From Austwickia sp. (GTDB taxonomy: Bacteria; Actinomycetota; Actinomycetes; Actinomycetales; Dermatophilaceae): 64,000 nucleotides of DNA. Below are positions 28,791 through 37,014 of the stretch, in pieces. Below the pieces are notes generated by a model, which was not told the origin of the DNA, ran no database searches, and worked only from the letters and a program-made list of their open reading frames with translations. The DNA lies in NCBI GenBank assembly GCA_016699675.1, contig CP064985.1, positions 3,348,001-3,412,000 on the forward strand, in the 5' to 3' direction. How positions within the stretch are numbered: position 1 is the first letter of the stretch; every line of letters begins with the position of its first letter. A program made the translations under genes and the position numbers.

Positions 28791-31460
28791 TCAGGCCGGG
28801 GGCGGGGCCAGTTCGGCGTCGCGGACCTCGAGCGGGCCGCCCTCGACGTACGAGGCGTTCTCCACCCGACCCGCGGCGAACAGGTCGCCCTCCGCGGCCT
28901 GGATCCGCGCCAACGCCTCCGCCGGGCCGGCCAGCGTCACCGAGGTGACCACGGCCTTCATGCCCACCTTCGCGTCGGACTTGGCCCTGCGGATGCCGGC
29001 CAGCGCCGTGCCCACCGCGTCGAGCAGGACCGCGTCGCCCCCGCCCGACGTCGCCGAGGCGAGGCCTGGCTCGTCCACCGAGGGCCAGGGCGCGCGGTGC
29101 ACCGACCCGGTGCGCCACCAGGACCAGACCTCCTCGGTCGCGTACGGCAGGAACGGTGCCAGCAGCCGCAGCACGACGTCGAGCGCGATCCGCAGCGCGG
29201 CCTGCGCCGATGCCGCCGCGGCCTCGCCCCGACCGCCGTGCGCGCGGTCCTTGACGAGCTCGATGTAGTCGTCGCAGAAGGTCCAGAAGAACGTCTCGGT
29301 GTCCTCCAGGGCGCGGGTGTGGTCATAGCCCTCGAAGCCCCGGGTCGCCTTGTCGACGACCGCCGCGAGCGCCGCCAGCATCGCCCGGTCCAGCGACTCG
29401 GTCACCAAGGCGGCCAGCACATCGTGGGAGCTGGCGGGCTCGCCGAAGCCCAGCGCGAACTTGCTCGCGTTGAGCACCTTGATCGCGAGGCGCCGGCCCA
29501 CCTTCATCTGGCCGGTGTCGAACGCCGCGTCGGTGCCCAGCCGGGCCGAGCAGGCCCAATACCGCACGGCGTCCGAGCCGTGCTGCTGCAGCATGCCCTC
29601 GGGGGTCTCCGCGTTGCCCTTCGACTTGGACATCTTCTTGCGGTCCGGGTCGAGGATCCAGCCGCTGATCGCCGCGTGCCGCCACGGCAGGCTGTCCTGC
29701 AGGTGATGGGCGCGCACCACGGTCGAGAACAGCCAGGTGCGAATGATGTCCTGACCCTGGGGGCGCAGGTCCATCGGGAAGATCTTGGCGAACAGCTCGG
29801 GGTCGCCGCCCTGGGCCCCCCAACCGGTCGTGAACTGGGGGGTCAGCGACGAGGTCGCCCACGTGTCCATGATGTCCGGGTCACCCACGAATCCGCCGGG
29901 CACGCCACGCTGGTCAGGGGCGTACCCGGGCGGGCAGTCCGCCGACGGGTCGATCGGCAGGGTGTCGGCGGCGGGCACGATCGGGTCGTCGTAGTGGATC
30001 TCGCCGGCGTCGTCGAGCCGGTACCACAGCGGGATCGGGATCCCGAAGAACCGTTGCCGGCTGATCAGCCAGTCGCCGTTGAGCCCGCCCACCCAGTTCT
30101 CGTAGCGCACCCGCATGAAGTCGGGGTGGAAGGCCAGCTGGCGGCCCCGCTCGATCAGCGCCTCCCGCAGGTCGGCGTCCCGGCCGCCGTTGCGGATGTA
30201 CCACTGCCGGGTCGTCACGATCTCCAGCGGCTTGTCGCCGCGCTCGTAGAAGTTCGTCTTCCGCTGGGTCGGGGTGGGCTCACCGTCGAGGTCCCCGCTG
30301 GCGCGCAGCGCGTCGACGATCGCGGTCCGCGCGCCGTACGTCGTCTTGCCCGCCACCTGCTCGGCGTACAGCTGCGCCCCCGACCCGGCGAGCCAGTCCG
30401 GGGTCTCGGCCGCGAGCCGCCCGTTGCGGGTGACCAGCGAGCGCATCGGCAGCTGCAGCTCTCGCCACCAGGTGACGTCGGTGAGGTCGCCGAAGGTACA
30501 GCACATGGCGATGCCCGCGCCCTTGTCCATCTCCGCGTCGGGGTGGGCGACCACCGGCAGCTCCACCCCGAACACCGGCGACGTCACGGTGGTGCCGAAG
30601 AGCGGCTGATACCGCTCGTCGTCCGGGTGCGCGATGAGGGCCACGCACGCGGGCAGCAGCTCGGGCCGGGTCGTCTCGATGTAGATCGGGCGGCTCGCCG
30701 CCGCGTCGGTGGCCACCGTGTGGAACGCCACCCGGTGGTAGTGGCCGGGGTAGTCGCGCGCCTCGAGCTCCGCCTGGGCCACCGCGGTCTGATACGTCAC
30801 GTCCCAGAGGCCGGGGGCCTCGGACTGGTACGCCGTGCCGGCCGCCAGATGGGCCAGGAAGGCCTCCTGCGACACGGCCCGGCTGCGGTCATCGATCGTG
30901 CGGTAGCTGATGCCCCAGTCGACGGACAGGCCGAGCCGCCGCCACAGCGCCTCGAACGCCTTCTCGTCCTCGACGGTGCGCTCGTCGCACAGCTCGATGA
31001 AGTTGCGCCGGGAGATGGCCTCCTGCTTGCTGGCGTCCTTGACGTCCTTGGCCGGCATGTCGCCGTGGTAACGCGGCTGGTAGTCGGGGGCATAGGGCAG
31101 GGACGCGTCCCCGCGCACCCCGTAGAAGTTCTGCACCCGCTTCTCGGTGGGCAGGCCGTTGTCGTCCCAGCCCATCGGGTAGAACACCTCGCGACCGGTC
31201 ATCCGCTGGTAGCGCGCCAGGCAGTCCGTGTGTGTGTAGGAGAACACGTGCCCCACGTGCAGCGACCCGCTGGCGGTGGGCGGCGGGGTGTCGATCGCAT
31301 AGACCCGCTCGCGGGGCAGCTCGAGCGCCCGGGCCCGGTCGAAGCGGTAGGTCCCCTGCGCCTCCCAGACCGGCGCCCACTTGTCCTCGAGGCCGTCGAC
31401 GGACGGCTTCTCGGGCACCTGGGCGGAGCCGGCGGGGGAGGGATCAGCGGGGGTCGTCAT
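28791..31460 (-). CDS. valS: Valyl-tRNA synthetase
   Basis: In this 889-residue class I synthetase, the HIGH motif appears as SGSLHVGHVFSYTHTD near residue 68, KMSKSKGN is near residue 560 and the editing CP1 domain covers about residues 190-360. The C-terminal anticodon-binding domain (TRGFEGYDHTRALEDTETFFW) and a short tail follow. It charges tRNA-Val. The start is ATG 31460. The transcript runs toward the repeat region at 28.6 kb. No T-box-like GGTGGNACCGCG sequence is visible upstream in 31461-31548. Confidence 0.96.
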   Translation of the reverse strand: MTTPADPSPAGSAQVPEKPSVDGLEDKWAPVWEAQGTYRFDRARALELPRERVYAIDTPPPTASGSLHVGHVFSYTHTDCLARYQRMTGREVFYPMGWDDNGLPTEKRVQNFYGVRGDASLPYAPDYQPRYHGDMPAKDVKDASKQEAISRRNFIELCDERTVEDEKAFEALWRRLGLSVDWGISYRTIDDRSRAVSQEAFLAHLAAGTAYQSEAPGLWDVTYQTAVAQAELEARDYPGHYHRVAFHTVATDAAASRPIYIETTRPELLPACVALIAHPDDERYQPLFGTTVTSPVFGVELPVVAHPDAEMDKGAGIAMCCTFGDLTDVTWWRELQLPMRSLVTRNGRLAAETPDWLAGSGAQLYAEQVAGKTTYGARTAIVDALRASGDLDGEPTPTQRKTNFYERGDKPLEIVTTRQWYIRNGGRDADLREALIERGRQLAFHPDFMRVRYENWVGGLNGDWLISRQRFFGIPIPLWYRLDDAGEIHYDDPIVPAADTLPIDPSADCPPGYAPDQRGVPGGFVGDPDIMDTWATSSLTPQFTTGWGAQGGDPELFAKIFPMDLRPQGQDIIRTWLFSTVVRAHHLQDSLPWRHAAISGWILDPDRKKMSKSKGNAETPEGMLQQHGSDAVRYWACSARLGTDAAFDTGQMKVGRRLAIKVLNASKFALGFGEPASSHDVLAALVTESLDRAMLAALAAVVDKATRGFEGYDHTRALEDTETFFWTFCDDYIELVKDRAHGGRGEAAAASAQAALRIALDVVLRLLAPFLPYATEEVWSWWRTGSVHRAPWPSVDEPGLASATSGGGDAVLLDAVGTALAGIRRAKSDAKVGMKAVVTSVTLAGPAEALARIQAAEGDLFAAGRVENASYVEGGPLEVRDAELAPPPA

Positions 31461-31548
31461 GGGCCGAATCTTCCCAGATGGGCGGCGATCGACTCCAATC
31501 GGTTACGGGGCCGCGCCCCGGTGCCATCGGGCCGGGCTCACCCGCCGG

Positions 31549-32439
31549 TCAGGACGCGCCGGCCAACAGGCAGAACTCGTTCCCGGAGGGATCGCGCAGC
31601 ACGGTCCAGTCGTGACCCTGCGCCCACGGCTCGGCGACGCGGGTGGCTCCGAGGTCGAGGGCGCGCGCGAGGCAGTCCGCGGTGGGCTCGCCGGGGGAGG
31701 GGCGGACGTCGAGGTGGAGTCGGTTCTTGACGTCGGCCGGCTTGGGGGCGGGCTCCGGCCAGAACGAGACGTGCGTGCCACGGCCGCTGGGGTGGCGCAG
31801 CGCCACACCGCCGAAGAGCATCGTCCGGTGCCATCCGGTCATGGCCGACCAGAAGGCGACGTCCCGCTCGGGGTCCGCGCTGTCGACCGGGATGTCTCCG
31901 AGCGGGCCGGTGTTCGCCCGCTCCCGGGAGCGGGCCTGGAGGCGGGTGAGGACGTGGGCGTACCAGTGGTCGAGGTTCGGGATGCCGTCGACGAGGCCGG
32001 CGCGCACCCGTTCGGCCAGTTCGGCGAGGTCGAGATCGGCGGGCGGGGTGCCGTCGGCGAGCGCCTCGTCGACGACCCGCCAGGTGCACCAGACCGCCTC
32101 GGGCCACAGCGCCGCGGGAAGGACGCTGCGCACGGCCTCCTCGAGCAGCTCGCCGAGGGCCGCCCGGTCGAGCTCGTCGGCGTTTCCCGGGCCGTCGGCG
32201 CCGCCCGTGCCCACGTGCCGGGAGGCCTGCCGCGGCGGAGGGGTGCCCAGGTCGCCCCAGTAGACCGTGCGGATGGGCACGTCGTCGGGGTGGCCAGGGT
32301 TGATCGCGGAGGTGACGTGCGCGCGCAGCTGCGCCTCGATCGGCCCCATGGGGAAGCCGCCCGTGAATCGCGCGACGGTGGCAAAGGCGGGGTCGTCTTC
32401 GACGCGGACCGCGACGCCGTGGACGAGGACGATCGGCAT
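31549..32439 (-). CDS. Glyoxalase/VOC-domain protein with N-terminal hydrolase-like piece
   Basis: The 296-residue product begins MPIVLVHGVAVRV, like the first strand and oxyanion-turn of an alpha/beta hydrolase, and continues PIRTVYWGDLGTPP. It then changes to a region that ends in a single VOC (glyoxalase_6-like) domain: DPERDVAFWSAMTGW ... RLHLDVRPSPGEPTADCLARALDLGATRVAEP ... DPSGNEFCLL (residues about 185-294). Such late DPSGNEFC motifs are typical VOC ends. The N-terminal half has no visible catalytic triad. It may be a fusion of a truncated hydrolase fragment with a VOC protein. The stop lies 88 bp before the divergent valS start region. The function is unknown. Confidence 0.7.
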   Translation of the reverse strand: MPIVLVHGVAVRVEDDPAFATVARFTGGFPMGPIEAQLRAHVTSAINPGHPDDVPIRTVYWGDLGTPPPRQASRHVGTGGADGPGNADELDRAALGELLEEAVRSVLPAALWPEAVWCTWRVVDEALADGTPPADLDLAELAERVRAGLVDGIPNLDHWYAHVLTRLQARSRERANTGPLGDIPVDSADPERDVAFWSAMTGWHRTMLFGGVALRHPSGRGTHVSFWPEPAPKPADVKNRLHLDVRPSPGEPTADCLARALDLGATRVAEPWAQGHDWTVLRDPSGNEFCLLAGAS

Positions 32440-32465
32440 GGGCGGCTCCGTTCCTCTCGCGCTCC

Positions 32466-33848
32466 CTAGCCGGCCGCCGGGCCGCCGGGGACCCGATCGG
32501 TGAAGACGCGGCCGGGGTTCATCAGGCCCTTGGGGTCGAAGACCGCCTTGACCTGCTGCTGGAGCCCGTAGCTGAGGTCCCCGATCTCGCGGCGCAGCCA
32601 CGGAGCCTTGAGCGCGCCCACGCCGTGCTCCCCGGCGAGGGTGCCGCCGAGCGCCAGCGCGGCGGTGACTAGCTCGTCGAACGCCTGCCAGGCGTGCGCC
32701 GTCTGGTCGGGGTCGCGGGGGTCGAAGAAGATCGCCGGGTGCAGGTTTCCGTCGCCGGCGTGCCCGGCCATCATGATCTGCAGCCCGTGGTCGGCCCCGA
32801 TCGCCTGCCCCGTGCGGACGAGGTCGGGCAGGTGCTTGACCGGGACGCACATGTCCTCCAGCAGGTGCGGCCCGACCGCCTCCTGCGCGGCGTTCAGCGA
32901 GCGCCGACCGGCGAGCAGCATCTCGCTCTCCTGCTCGTCGTCGGCGATGGCGATCTCGGTGGCGCCGACGGCCTCCATGATCCGCGCGTACTCCGCGACG
33001 TCCGCCGCGGCGAAACCCGTCCGGTCGGACTGAACCAGGAGCGCCGCGGCGCAGCCCTCGGGGAAGCCGAAGTCGGCCAGCGCCTGGATCGAGACGATCG
33101 AGGGCTGGTCGAGGAATTCCATCAGGCTGGGGCGGGAGCTGGCCAGGCGGAGCGCGACGATGGCCTCGCTCGCGGCCGTCAGGGAGTCGAAGGTCGCCAG
33201 CGCCGTCAGGGCGGTCTCCGGCTTGGGCAGCAGCTTGGCGATCACCTTCGTGACGACCCCGAGCGTGCCCTCGGACCCGACGAACAGGCCGGTGAGGTCG
33301 AAGCCGGTGACGCCCTTGGCGGTACGCCGTCCGGTGCGCAGGATTTCGCCGCTCGGCAGCACCACCTCCAGGCCGCGGACGTAGTCGGCCGTCACGCCGT
33401 ACTTCACGCAGCACAGCCCGCCCGCGTTCATCGCGACGTTGCCGCCGATGGTGCACGAGTCCACCGAGCCGGGGTCCGGCGGGTAGAAGAGGTTCTTCTC
33501 GGCGGTGGCGCGGCGCAGGTCGCCGGTGACCACGCCCGGGCCGACCACTGCGATCGACTCGATCTCGTCGATCTCCTCGATGGTGTTCAGGCGCTCGGTG
33601 TTGAGGACGATGCCGCCGGGGACGGCGGACGCCGCGCCGGTCAGGCAGGTGCGGGCGCCCTGGGGGACGATCGGTACGTCGTGCGCGGCCGCGTAGCGCA
33701 TCACCTCCACGACGTCGGCGACCGACGTCGCGCGGACGACCTCGTACGTCGCGGGCGCCGTCGATCCGAAGGTCTGGTCGACGCCGTAGGTGGCCTTGAC
33801 GTCCGGGTCGGTGACGGCGTGGGGCAGCGCGACGGCGAGATCGGTCAT
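32466..33848 (-). CDS. FAD-linked oxidase, glycolate/D-lactate oxidase GlcD-like
   Basis: In this 460-residue flavoprotein of the vanillyl-alcohol-oxidase superfamily, the FAD-binding PP loop is seen in VPIVPQGARTCLTGAA and YPPDPGSVDSCTIGGNVAMNAGG, with the substrate domain ending in MAGHAGDGNLHPAIF and TLAGEHGVGALK, the two His-containing motifs of the GlcD/DLD family. It oxidises 2-hydroxy acids such as glycolate or D-lactate and passes electrons to quinone or an iron-sulfur partner, but no GlcE/GlcF gene is adjacent. ATG 33848 is chosen because it gives the family N-terminus; the longer open frame upstream is antisense to the CAP gene. Confidence 0.9.
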   Translation of the reverse strand: MTDLAVALPHAVTDPDVKATYGVDQTFGSTAPATYEVVRATSVADVVEVMRYAAAHDVPIVPQGARTCLTGAASAVPGGIVLNTERLNTIEEIDEIESIAVVGPGVVTGDLRRATAEKNLFYPPDPGSVDSCTIGGNVAMNAGGLCCVKYGVTADYVRGLEVVLPSGEILRTGRRTAKGVTGFDLTGLFVGSEGTLGVVTKVIAKLLPKPETALTALATFDSLTAASEAIVALRLASSRPSLMEFLDQPSIVSIQALADFGFPEGCAAALLVQSDRTGFAAADVAEYARIMEAVGATEIAIADDEQESEMLLAGRRSLNAAQEAVGPHLLEDMCVPVKHLPDLVRTGQAIGADHGLQIMMAGHAGDGNLHPAIFFDPRDPDQTAHAWQAFDELVTAALALGGTLAGEHGVGALKAPWLRREIGDLSYGLQQQVKAVFDPKGLMNPGRVFTDRVPGGPAAG

Positions 33849-33930
33849 GAACCCATCCTGCCCCGACTCCCGCCGCGTCGGATCGTCGAGCGGGCTACAG
33901 GTCGTCCGACCTCTGCCGATTCGGTGAACC

Positions 33931-34605
33931 ATGAACCTCGGGTCGCTCAGCGCCGCGCTCGCGACAGCGCTCCCCAGCACGGTGGCAACGCTCGCGCTGC
34001 TGGTCGTCCCGGCGGCGGTCCCCCCGCAGGCCGCCTCGCCGGTCGCTGCGGTGGTGGGGGCCACGGCACCCGGCGTACCGGCCATGGCACCCGGCGTACC
34101 GGCCATGGCACCCGTCCCCGCCCTCGATGCCGCCGCCGAGGCGGCGGTGGCCGCGACGAACGCGCAGCGGGCCGCCGTCGGCGCCGGCCCCGTGGTCTGG
34201 AACGGGTGCTTGCAACCGTTCGCACAGCGCTGGGCCACGACGTTGGCCGGGCGCGGCTCGCTCGCTCACCAGGACCTCGCGCCGCTGCTCAGTGGGTGTT
34301 CGCTCAGCTCGGCGGGGGAGAACGTCGCGATGGGGTACAGCACCGCGTCGGCCGTCGTGACCGCCTGGATGAACTCCCCGGGGCACCGGGCCAACCTGCT
34401 GAACCCCACGTTCACGCAGGTGACGATCGCGGTGGCCAAAGACGCCTCGGGACGCACGTTCTGGGTGATGAACCTGGGCGCCGGGCAGGCCGCCGCCCCG
34501 CCGGTCTCCACGCCGACCCCGGCCTCCGTGACGCCCCAGCCGCCGGTCCGTACCCACCGCCCGATCTCCCGCGAAGACGCCCCCGCGCTGACGCCGCACC
34601 GCTGA
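33931..34605 (+). CDS. Secreted CAP/SCP-domain protein
   Basis: In this 224-residue protein, residues 1-38 form a signal-like hydrophobic segment (STVATLALLVVPAAV) followed by an Ala/Pro linker. The CAP domain (residues about 70-180) shows TNAQRAAVGAGPVVWN, the His in SLAHQDL, the SSAGENVAMG motif and MNSPGHRANLLNPTFTQV, all standard for bacterial CAP (YkwD-like) proteins. The C-terminal 40 residues are Pro/Thr-rich and may cross the cell wall. The linker contains a 21-bp tandem repeat (two APGVPAM units). It is divergent from the GlcD-like gene. The function of bacterial CAP domains is unclear. Confidence 0.85.
   Translation: MNLGSLSAALATALPSTVATLALLVVPAAVPPQAASPVAAVVGATAPGVPAMAPGVPAMAPVPALDAAAEAAVAATNAQRAAVGAGPVVWNGCLQPFAQRWATTLAGRGSLAHQDLAPLLSGCSLSSAGENVAMGYSTASAVVTAWMNSPGHRANLLNPTFTQVTIAVAKDASGRTFWVMNLGAGQAAAPPVSTPTPASVTPQPPVRTHRPISREDAPALTPHR
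34065..34106 (+). repeat. Two exact 21-bp tandem repeats in the CAP gene
   Basis: Units at 34065-34085 and 34086-34106 begin GGCACCCGGCGTACCGG, each encoding APGVPAM in the linker between signal sequence and CAP domain; a partial third unit follows. Copy number could vary between strains. Confidence 0.85.
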
Positions 34606-34698
34606 CGCGTGGGACCGCGTCGCGGCTGACCCGAAGCGCCTCGGGCCGCCTGGGGCGCATGCGGGCTTGGGATCTGAGGCGCGTCCGACTTAGGGTGC

Positions 34699-34722
34699 CC
34701 TTAGTTGCCTCGTCGACTAAGG
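34699..34722 (+). promoter_or_regulatory. Hairpin covering the DoxX ribosome binding site
   Basis: CCTTAGT (34699-34705) is complementary to ACTAAGG (34716-34722) across a 10-nt loop. The right arm contains the start of the SD AAGGAG (34719-34724), 8-13 nt before ATG 34732. A structured leader could reduce translation, or the dyad could be an operator. I cannot separate these from sequence alone. Confidence 0.45.
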
Positions 34723-34731
34723 AGTCAGGTT

Positions 34732-35226
34732 ATGGCACAACAGCTTTCGTTGCCGGATGCGCGCTCTGAGGTCGCTCCGGGCGGGCTCGCGAGAATCACC
34801 GGCGCCGCCCCGGTGCCGGCGGTGGCCCGCGACGTGGTGCTGTTGCTGGCGCGCGTCCTGCTCGGCGCGATCATGATGGCGCACGGCTGGCAGAAGCTCG
34901 CCACCAACGGCCTGGAGGCCACGGGTTCCTCGTTCGCCGCGATGGGCGTGCCGCTGCCCGAGGTCTCCGCGGCGGTGGCCGCCGTCATCGAGCTGGGCGC
35001 CGGGGCCGCCATGGTGCTTGGGCTGCTGACGCCGATCGCGGGAGTCCTGCTGGCCGGGGTACTGGCCGGCGCCTTCGCCTTCGTCCACGCGGACAAGGGC
35101 CTGTTCGTCGCGAAGGGCGGGTGGGAACTCGTCGCCGCGCTCGGATTGGCCGCCCTCGTCTTCGCCGTCGTGGGTCCGGGACGGTTCAGCGCTGACGAGG
35201 TGTGGGCCGGCCGTTCGCGCGGGTAG
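34732..35226 (+). CDS. DoxX-family membrane protein
   Basis: The 164-residue protein has four predicted TM helices (VVLLLARVLLGAIMMAHGWQ, VSAAVAAVIELGAGAAMVLGLL, AGVLLAGVLAGAFAFVHA, LVAALGLAALVFAVVG). The conserved ARVLLGAIMMAHGWQKL motif in helix 1 and the ELGAG motif in helix 2 identify the DoxX family, linked to membrane redox balance and thiosulfate:quinone oxidoreductase-like activity. The ATG has SD AAGGAG. It is followed by repeat B1. The electron donor is unknown. Confidence 0.87.
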   Translation: MAQQLSLPDARSEVAPGGLARITGAAPVPAVARDVVLLLARVLLGAIMMAHGWQKLATNGLEATGSSFAAMGVPLPEVSAAVAAVIELGAGAAMVLGLLTPIAGVLLAGVLAGAFAFVHADKGLFVAKGGWELVAALGLAALVFAVVGPGRFSADEVWAGRSRG

Positions 35227-35303
35227 CGACGCAGGTTCGGCCGCTTGATCCCGCTCGCCGCGCGTGCCGCTGGCTGGCCTGGCCTGGCAGTCGCGGGTGG
35301 AGT

Positions 35304-35347
35304 GACTGGGGCGTAACGCGGTCCCGGGAGCGCATCACGCCCCTGTC
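35304..35347. repeat. Palindromic repeat family B, copy 1
   Basis: GACTGGGGCGTAACGCG (35304-35320) pairs with 35331-35347 with three mismatches around a CCCGGG-containing centre. It matches family B copy 2 at 36310-36353 in both arms and in flanks (AGTGACTGGGGCG, GTCAGGTG). It lies between DoxX and the SDR gene. Confidence 0.8.
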
Positions 35348-35419
35348 AGGTGTGCCCGGTCGGCGCCTCCCCACGGGCAGAGGCTTCGTCTGCTCACGAG
35401 CTCCGCGAGAATGCGGTGC

Positions 35420-36343
35420 ATGAGCCATCTCGCCCTCGTCACCGGAGCTTCGGCGGGCATCGGTTTGGAGATTGCCCGCAACCTCGCCGCTCGCGGCCAC
35501 GACATCGTCGGGGTCGGGTCCGGCGCGCGTGTCGCGGAGCTCGCGACCATGATCGATGGCGGCACGGTCATCCCCGTCCAAGCCGATCTGCGCACTGAGG
35601 AGGGCGTCGAGCGCGTCTGGGCCGCAGTAGCGGAGCTGGGGAAGCCGCTCGACGTGGCCGCGCTCAACGCCGGCCGCAGCCTGGGCGGGTCCTTCCTCGA
35701 CACCGACATCGAGGCGGAGAAGGACCTGATCGCGCTGAACATCACCTCTCAGGTGCTGCTCGCCAAGCACGTCGTCCGCGCCATGGCGGCGCAGCGCCAC
35801 GGTCGAATCCTGATCACCTCGTCGCTGTCGGCGCTCACCCCCACGCCGTACGAGTCCATCTACGGTCCGACCAGGGCGTTCATGCTCAGCTTCGCGCAGG
35901 GGCTAAGGGAGGAGATGAAGGAGTACGGCGTGACAGTGACCGCGCTCCTGCCCGGCACCACCGCGACGGACTTCCACCACACGGCCGGCATGGATGGGAC
36001 GGTTTTCGGCTCCAATGAGTGGAAGAACGACCCGGCGCTGGTGGCCGCGCTCGGGGTGGAGGCCCTGTTCGCGGGCCGCGACCACGTCATCGGCGGGGAC
36101 CGCAAGACGCGACGCGCCGCCTGGCTCAATCGGGTCTTGCCCGACGGTCAAGGCTCGGCGGTTCGCCCGGGCCAGCCGGCCGACGAGCTGATCCTCCCCC
36201 CTATTGCGCTTCCCTATTCGACACCAGCCGACCGGAAGCGGCGCGGCAGAGGTCCGCGGCCTCGTGAGGCCTCCGCCATCTCGCCGTTGCTGCAGCAGCC
36301 TGCTCGAGTGACTGGGGCGTTATGCGTGCCCGGGAACGCATAA
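35420..36343 (+). CDS. Short-chain dehydrogenase/reductase with atypical active site
   Basis: In this 307-residue SDR, the NAD(P)-binding TGASAGIG motif is at residue 8, the LNAG motif at about residue 84 and the catalytic Ser in ITSSLSAL. The catalytic Tyr is in SIYGPTRAF, where the YxxxK motif reads YGPTR, so the usual Lys is Arg. The C-terminal 50 residues are low-complexity and the last dozen codons (ARVTGALCVPGNA) are read from palindrome B2. The natural end is probably shorter in relatives. I use ATG 35420 rather than 35411. Copies B1 and B2 bracket the gene. The substrate is unknown. Confidence 0.82.
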   Translation: MSHLALVTGASAGIGLEIARNLAARGHDIVGVGSGARVAELATMIDGGTVIPVQADLRTEEGVERVWAAVAELGKPLDVAALNAGRSLGGSFLDTDIEAEKDLIALNITSQVLLAKHVVRAMAAQRHGRILITSSLSALTPTPYESIYGPTRAFMLSFAQGLREEMKEYGVTVTALLPGTTATDFHHTAGMDGTVFGSNEWKNDPALVAALGVEALFAGRDHVIGGDRKTRRAAWLNRVLPDGQGSAVRPGQPADELILPPIALPYSTPADRKRRGRGPRPREASAISPLLQQPARVTGALCVPGNA

Positions 36344-36353
36344 CGCCCCAGTC
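36310..36353. repeat. Palindromic repeat family B, copy 2
   Basis: GACTGGGGCGTTATGCGT (36310-36327) and its exact 18-nt complement (36336-36353) flank an 8-nt CCCGGG loop. The element covers the last codons of the SDR gene and two bases of the stop codon of the convergent ABC permease (36352-36354), so it would end transcripts from both sides. Confidence 0.9.
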
Positions 36354-37014
36354 AGGTGCGCAAGGTGGGCCCTGACGAACGGGCCAGGCGCGTCCGGTGA
36401 GCCCACCAGGCGGCGATGGACAACACCGCGAGCGTGACGCCGGCATGGCGCAGCCCGTCGCCGACCTTCGGCTCGGTCCCGAACGCCGCGGCCGATCCGA
36501 GGAACTCCTGCGCCGACCAGAACGGCAGGATGTGGGTCCACTCCGATTGGGACGTCAGGGTGATCGCAAGCAGGGCGATCATCACGAGGGTCCCGTCCAT
36601 CTCGCGCGTCACGACCTGCGCCACGAGGCCGCCCAACGGGACACCCACCAGTACGGCGGCGACCAACGCGAGCGCCACCATGTCGGGCCGGTCCGCACGG
36701 GCCAGCCAGGCACCGACCCACGCCACGGTCGCGACGCCGAGGCCGAGGACGGACAGGGCGATCTGCCGCCCGAGGTGCAGCGACACCGGTCGCGCCCCGG
36801 CGACCCGTAGTCGCCGCTCCACCGGGCGGGCCGCGACATAGCTGAAGAGGGCAAGCGTGGCCACGGCCCAGCCAGCACCGACGACGAGGAAGGACACCCG
36901 ATACCGCACGGGTCCCAACCGCAGCAAGAACAGCGGCAGCAGCACGACCATGGCCAGGGCCCAACCGCGCTGACACAGCTCGCGCACAGTCACCAGGGCG
37001 ACCGTGGCGATCAT
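36352..37014 (-). CDS. ABC transporter permease (ABC-2-like), second subunit
   Basis: The 220-residue integral membrane protein has about six hydrophobic segments (ELCQRGWALAMVVLLPLFLL, VSFLVVGAGWAVATLALFSYVA, IALSVLGLGVATVAWVGAWL, MVALALVAAVLVGVPLGGLV, TLVMIALLAITLTS). The pattern GLVAQVVTREMDGTLVMIALL is repeated in its neighbour (GQLLPRELEGTLTLMVVMG), so the two permeases arose by duplication. ATG 37014 overlaps the stop of the upstream permease (ATGA). It is the last gene of the PadR-ATPase-permease-permease operon. The substrate is unknown. Confidence 0.8.
   Translation of the reverse strand: MIATVALVTVRELCQRGWALAMVVLLPLFLLRLGPVRYRVSFLVVGAGWAVATLALFSYVAARPVERRLRVAGARPVSLHLGRQIALSVLGLGVATVAWVGAWLARADRPDMVALALVAAVLVGVPLGGLVAQVVTREMDGTLVMIALLAITLTSQSEWTHILPFWSAQEFLGSAAAFGTEPKVGDGLRHAGVTLAVLSIAAWWAHRTRLARSSGPTLRT

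Noticed and set aside
31461..31548. T-box in front of valS
   Set aside because: The short leader has no GGTGGNACCGCG sequence or specifier hairpin.
34690..34705. DtxR/IdeR iron box before DoxX (TTAGGGTGCCCTTA)
   Set aside because: The 19-bp DtxR spacing is absent; half sites are too close and one base is wrong.
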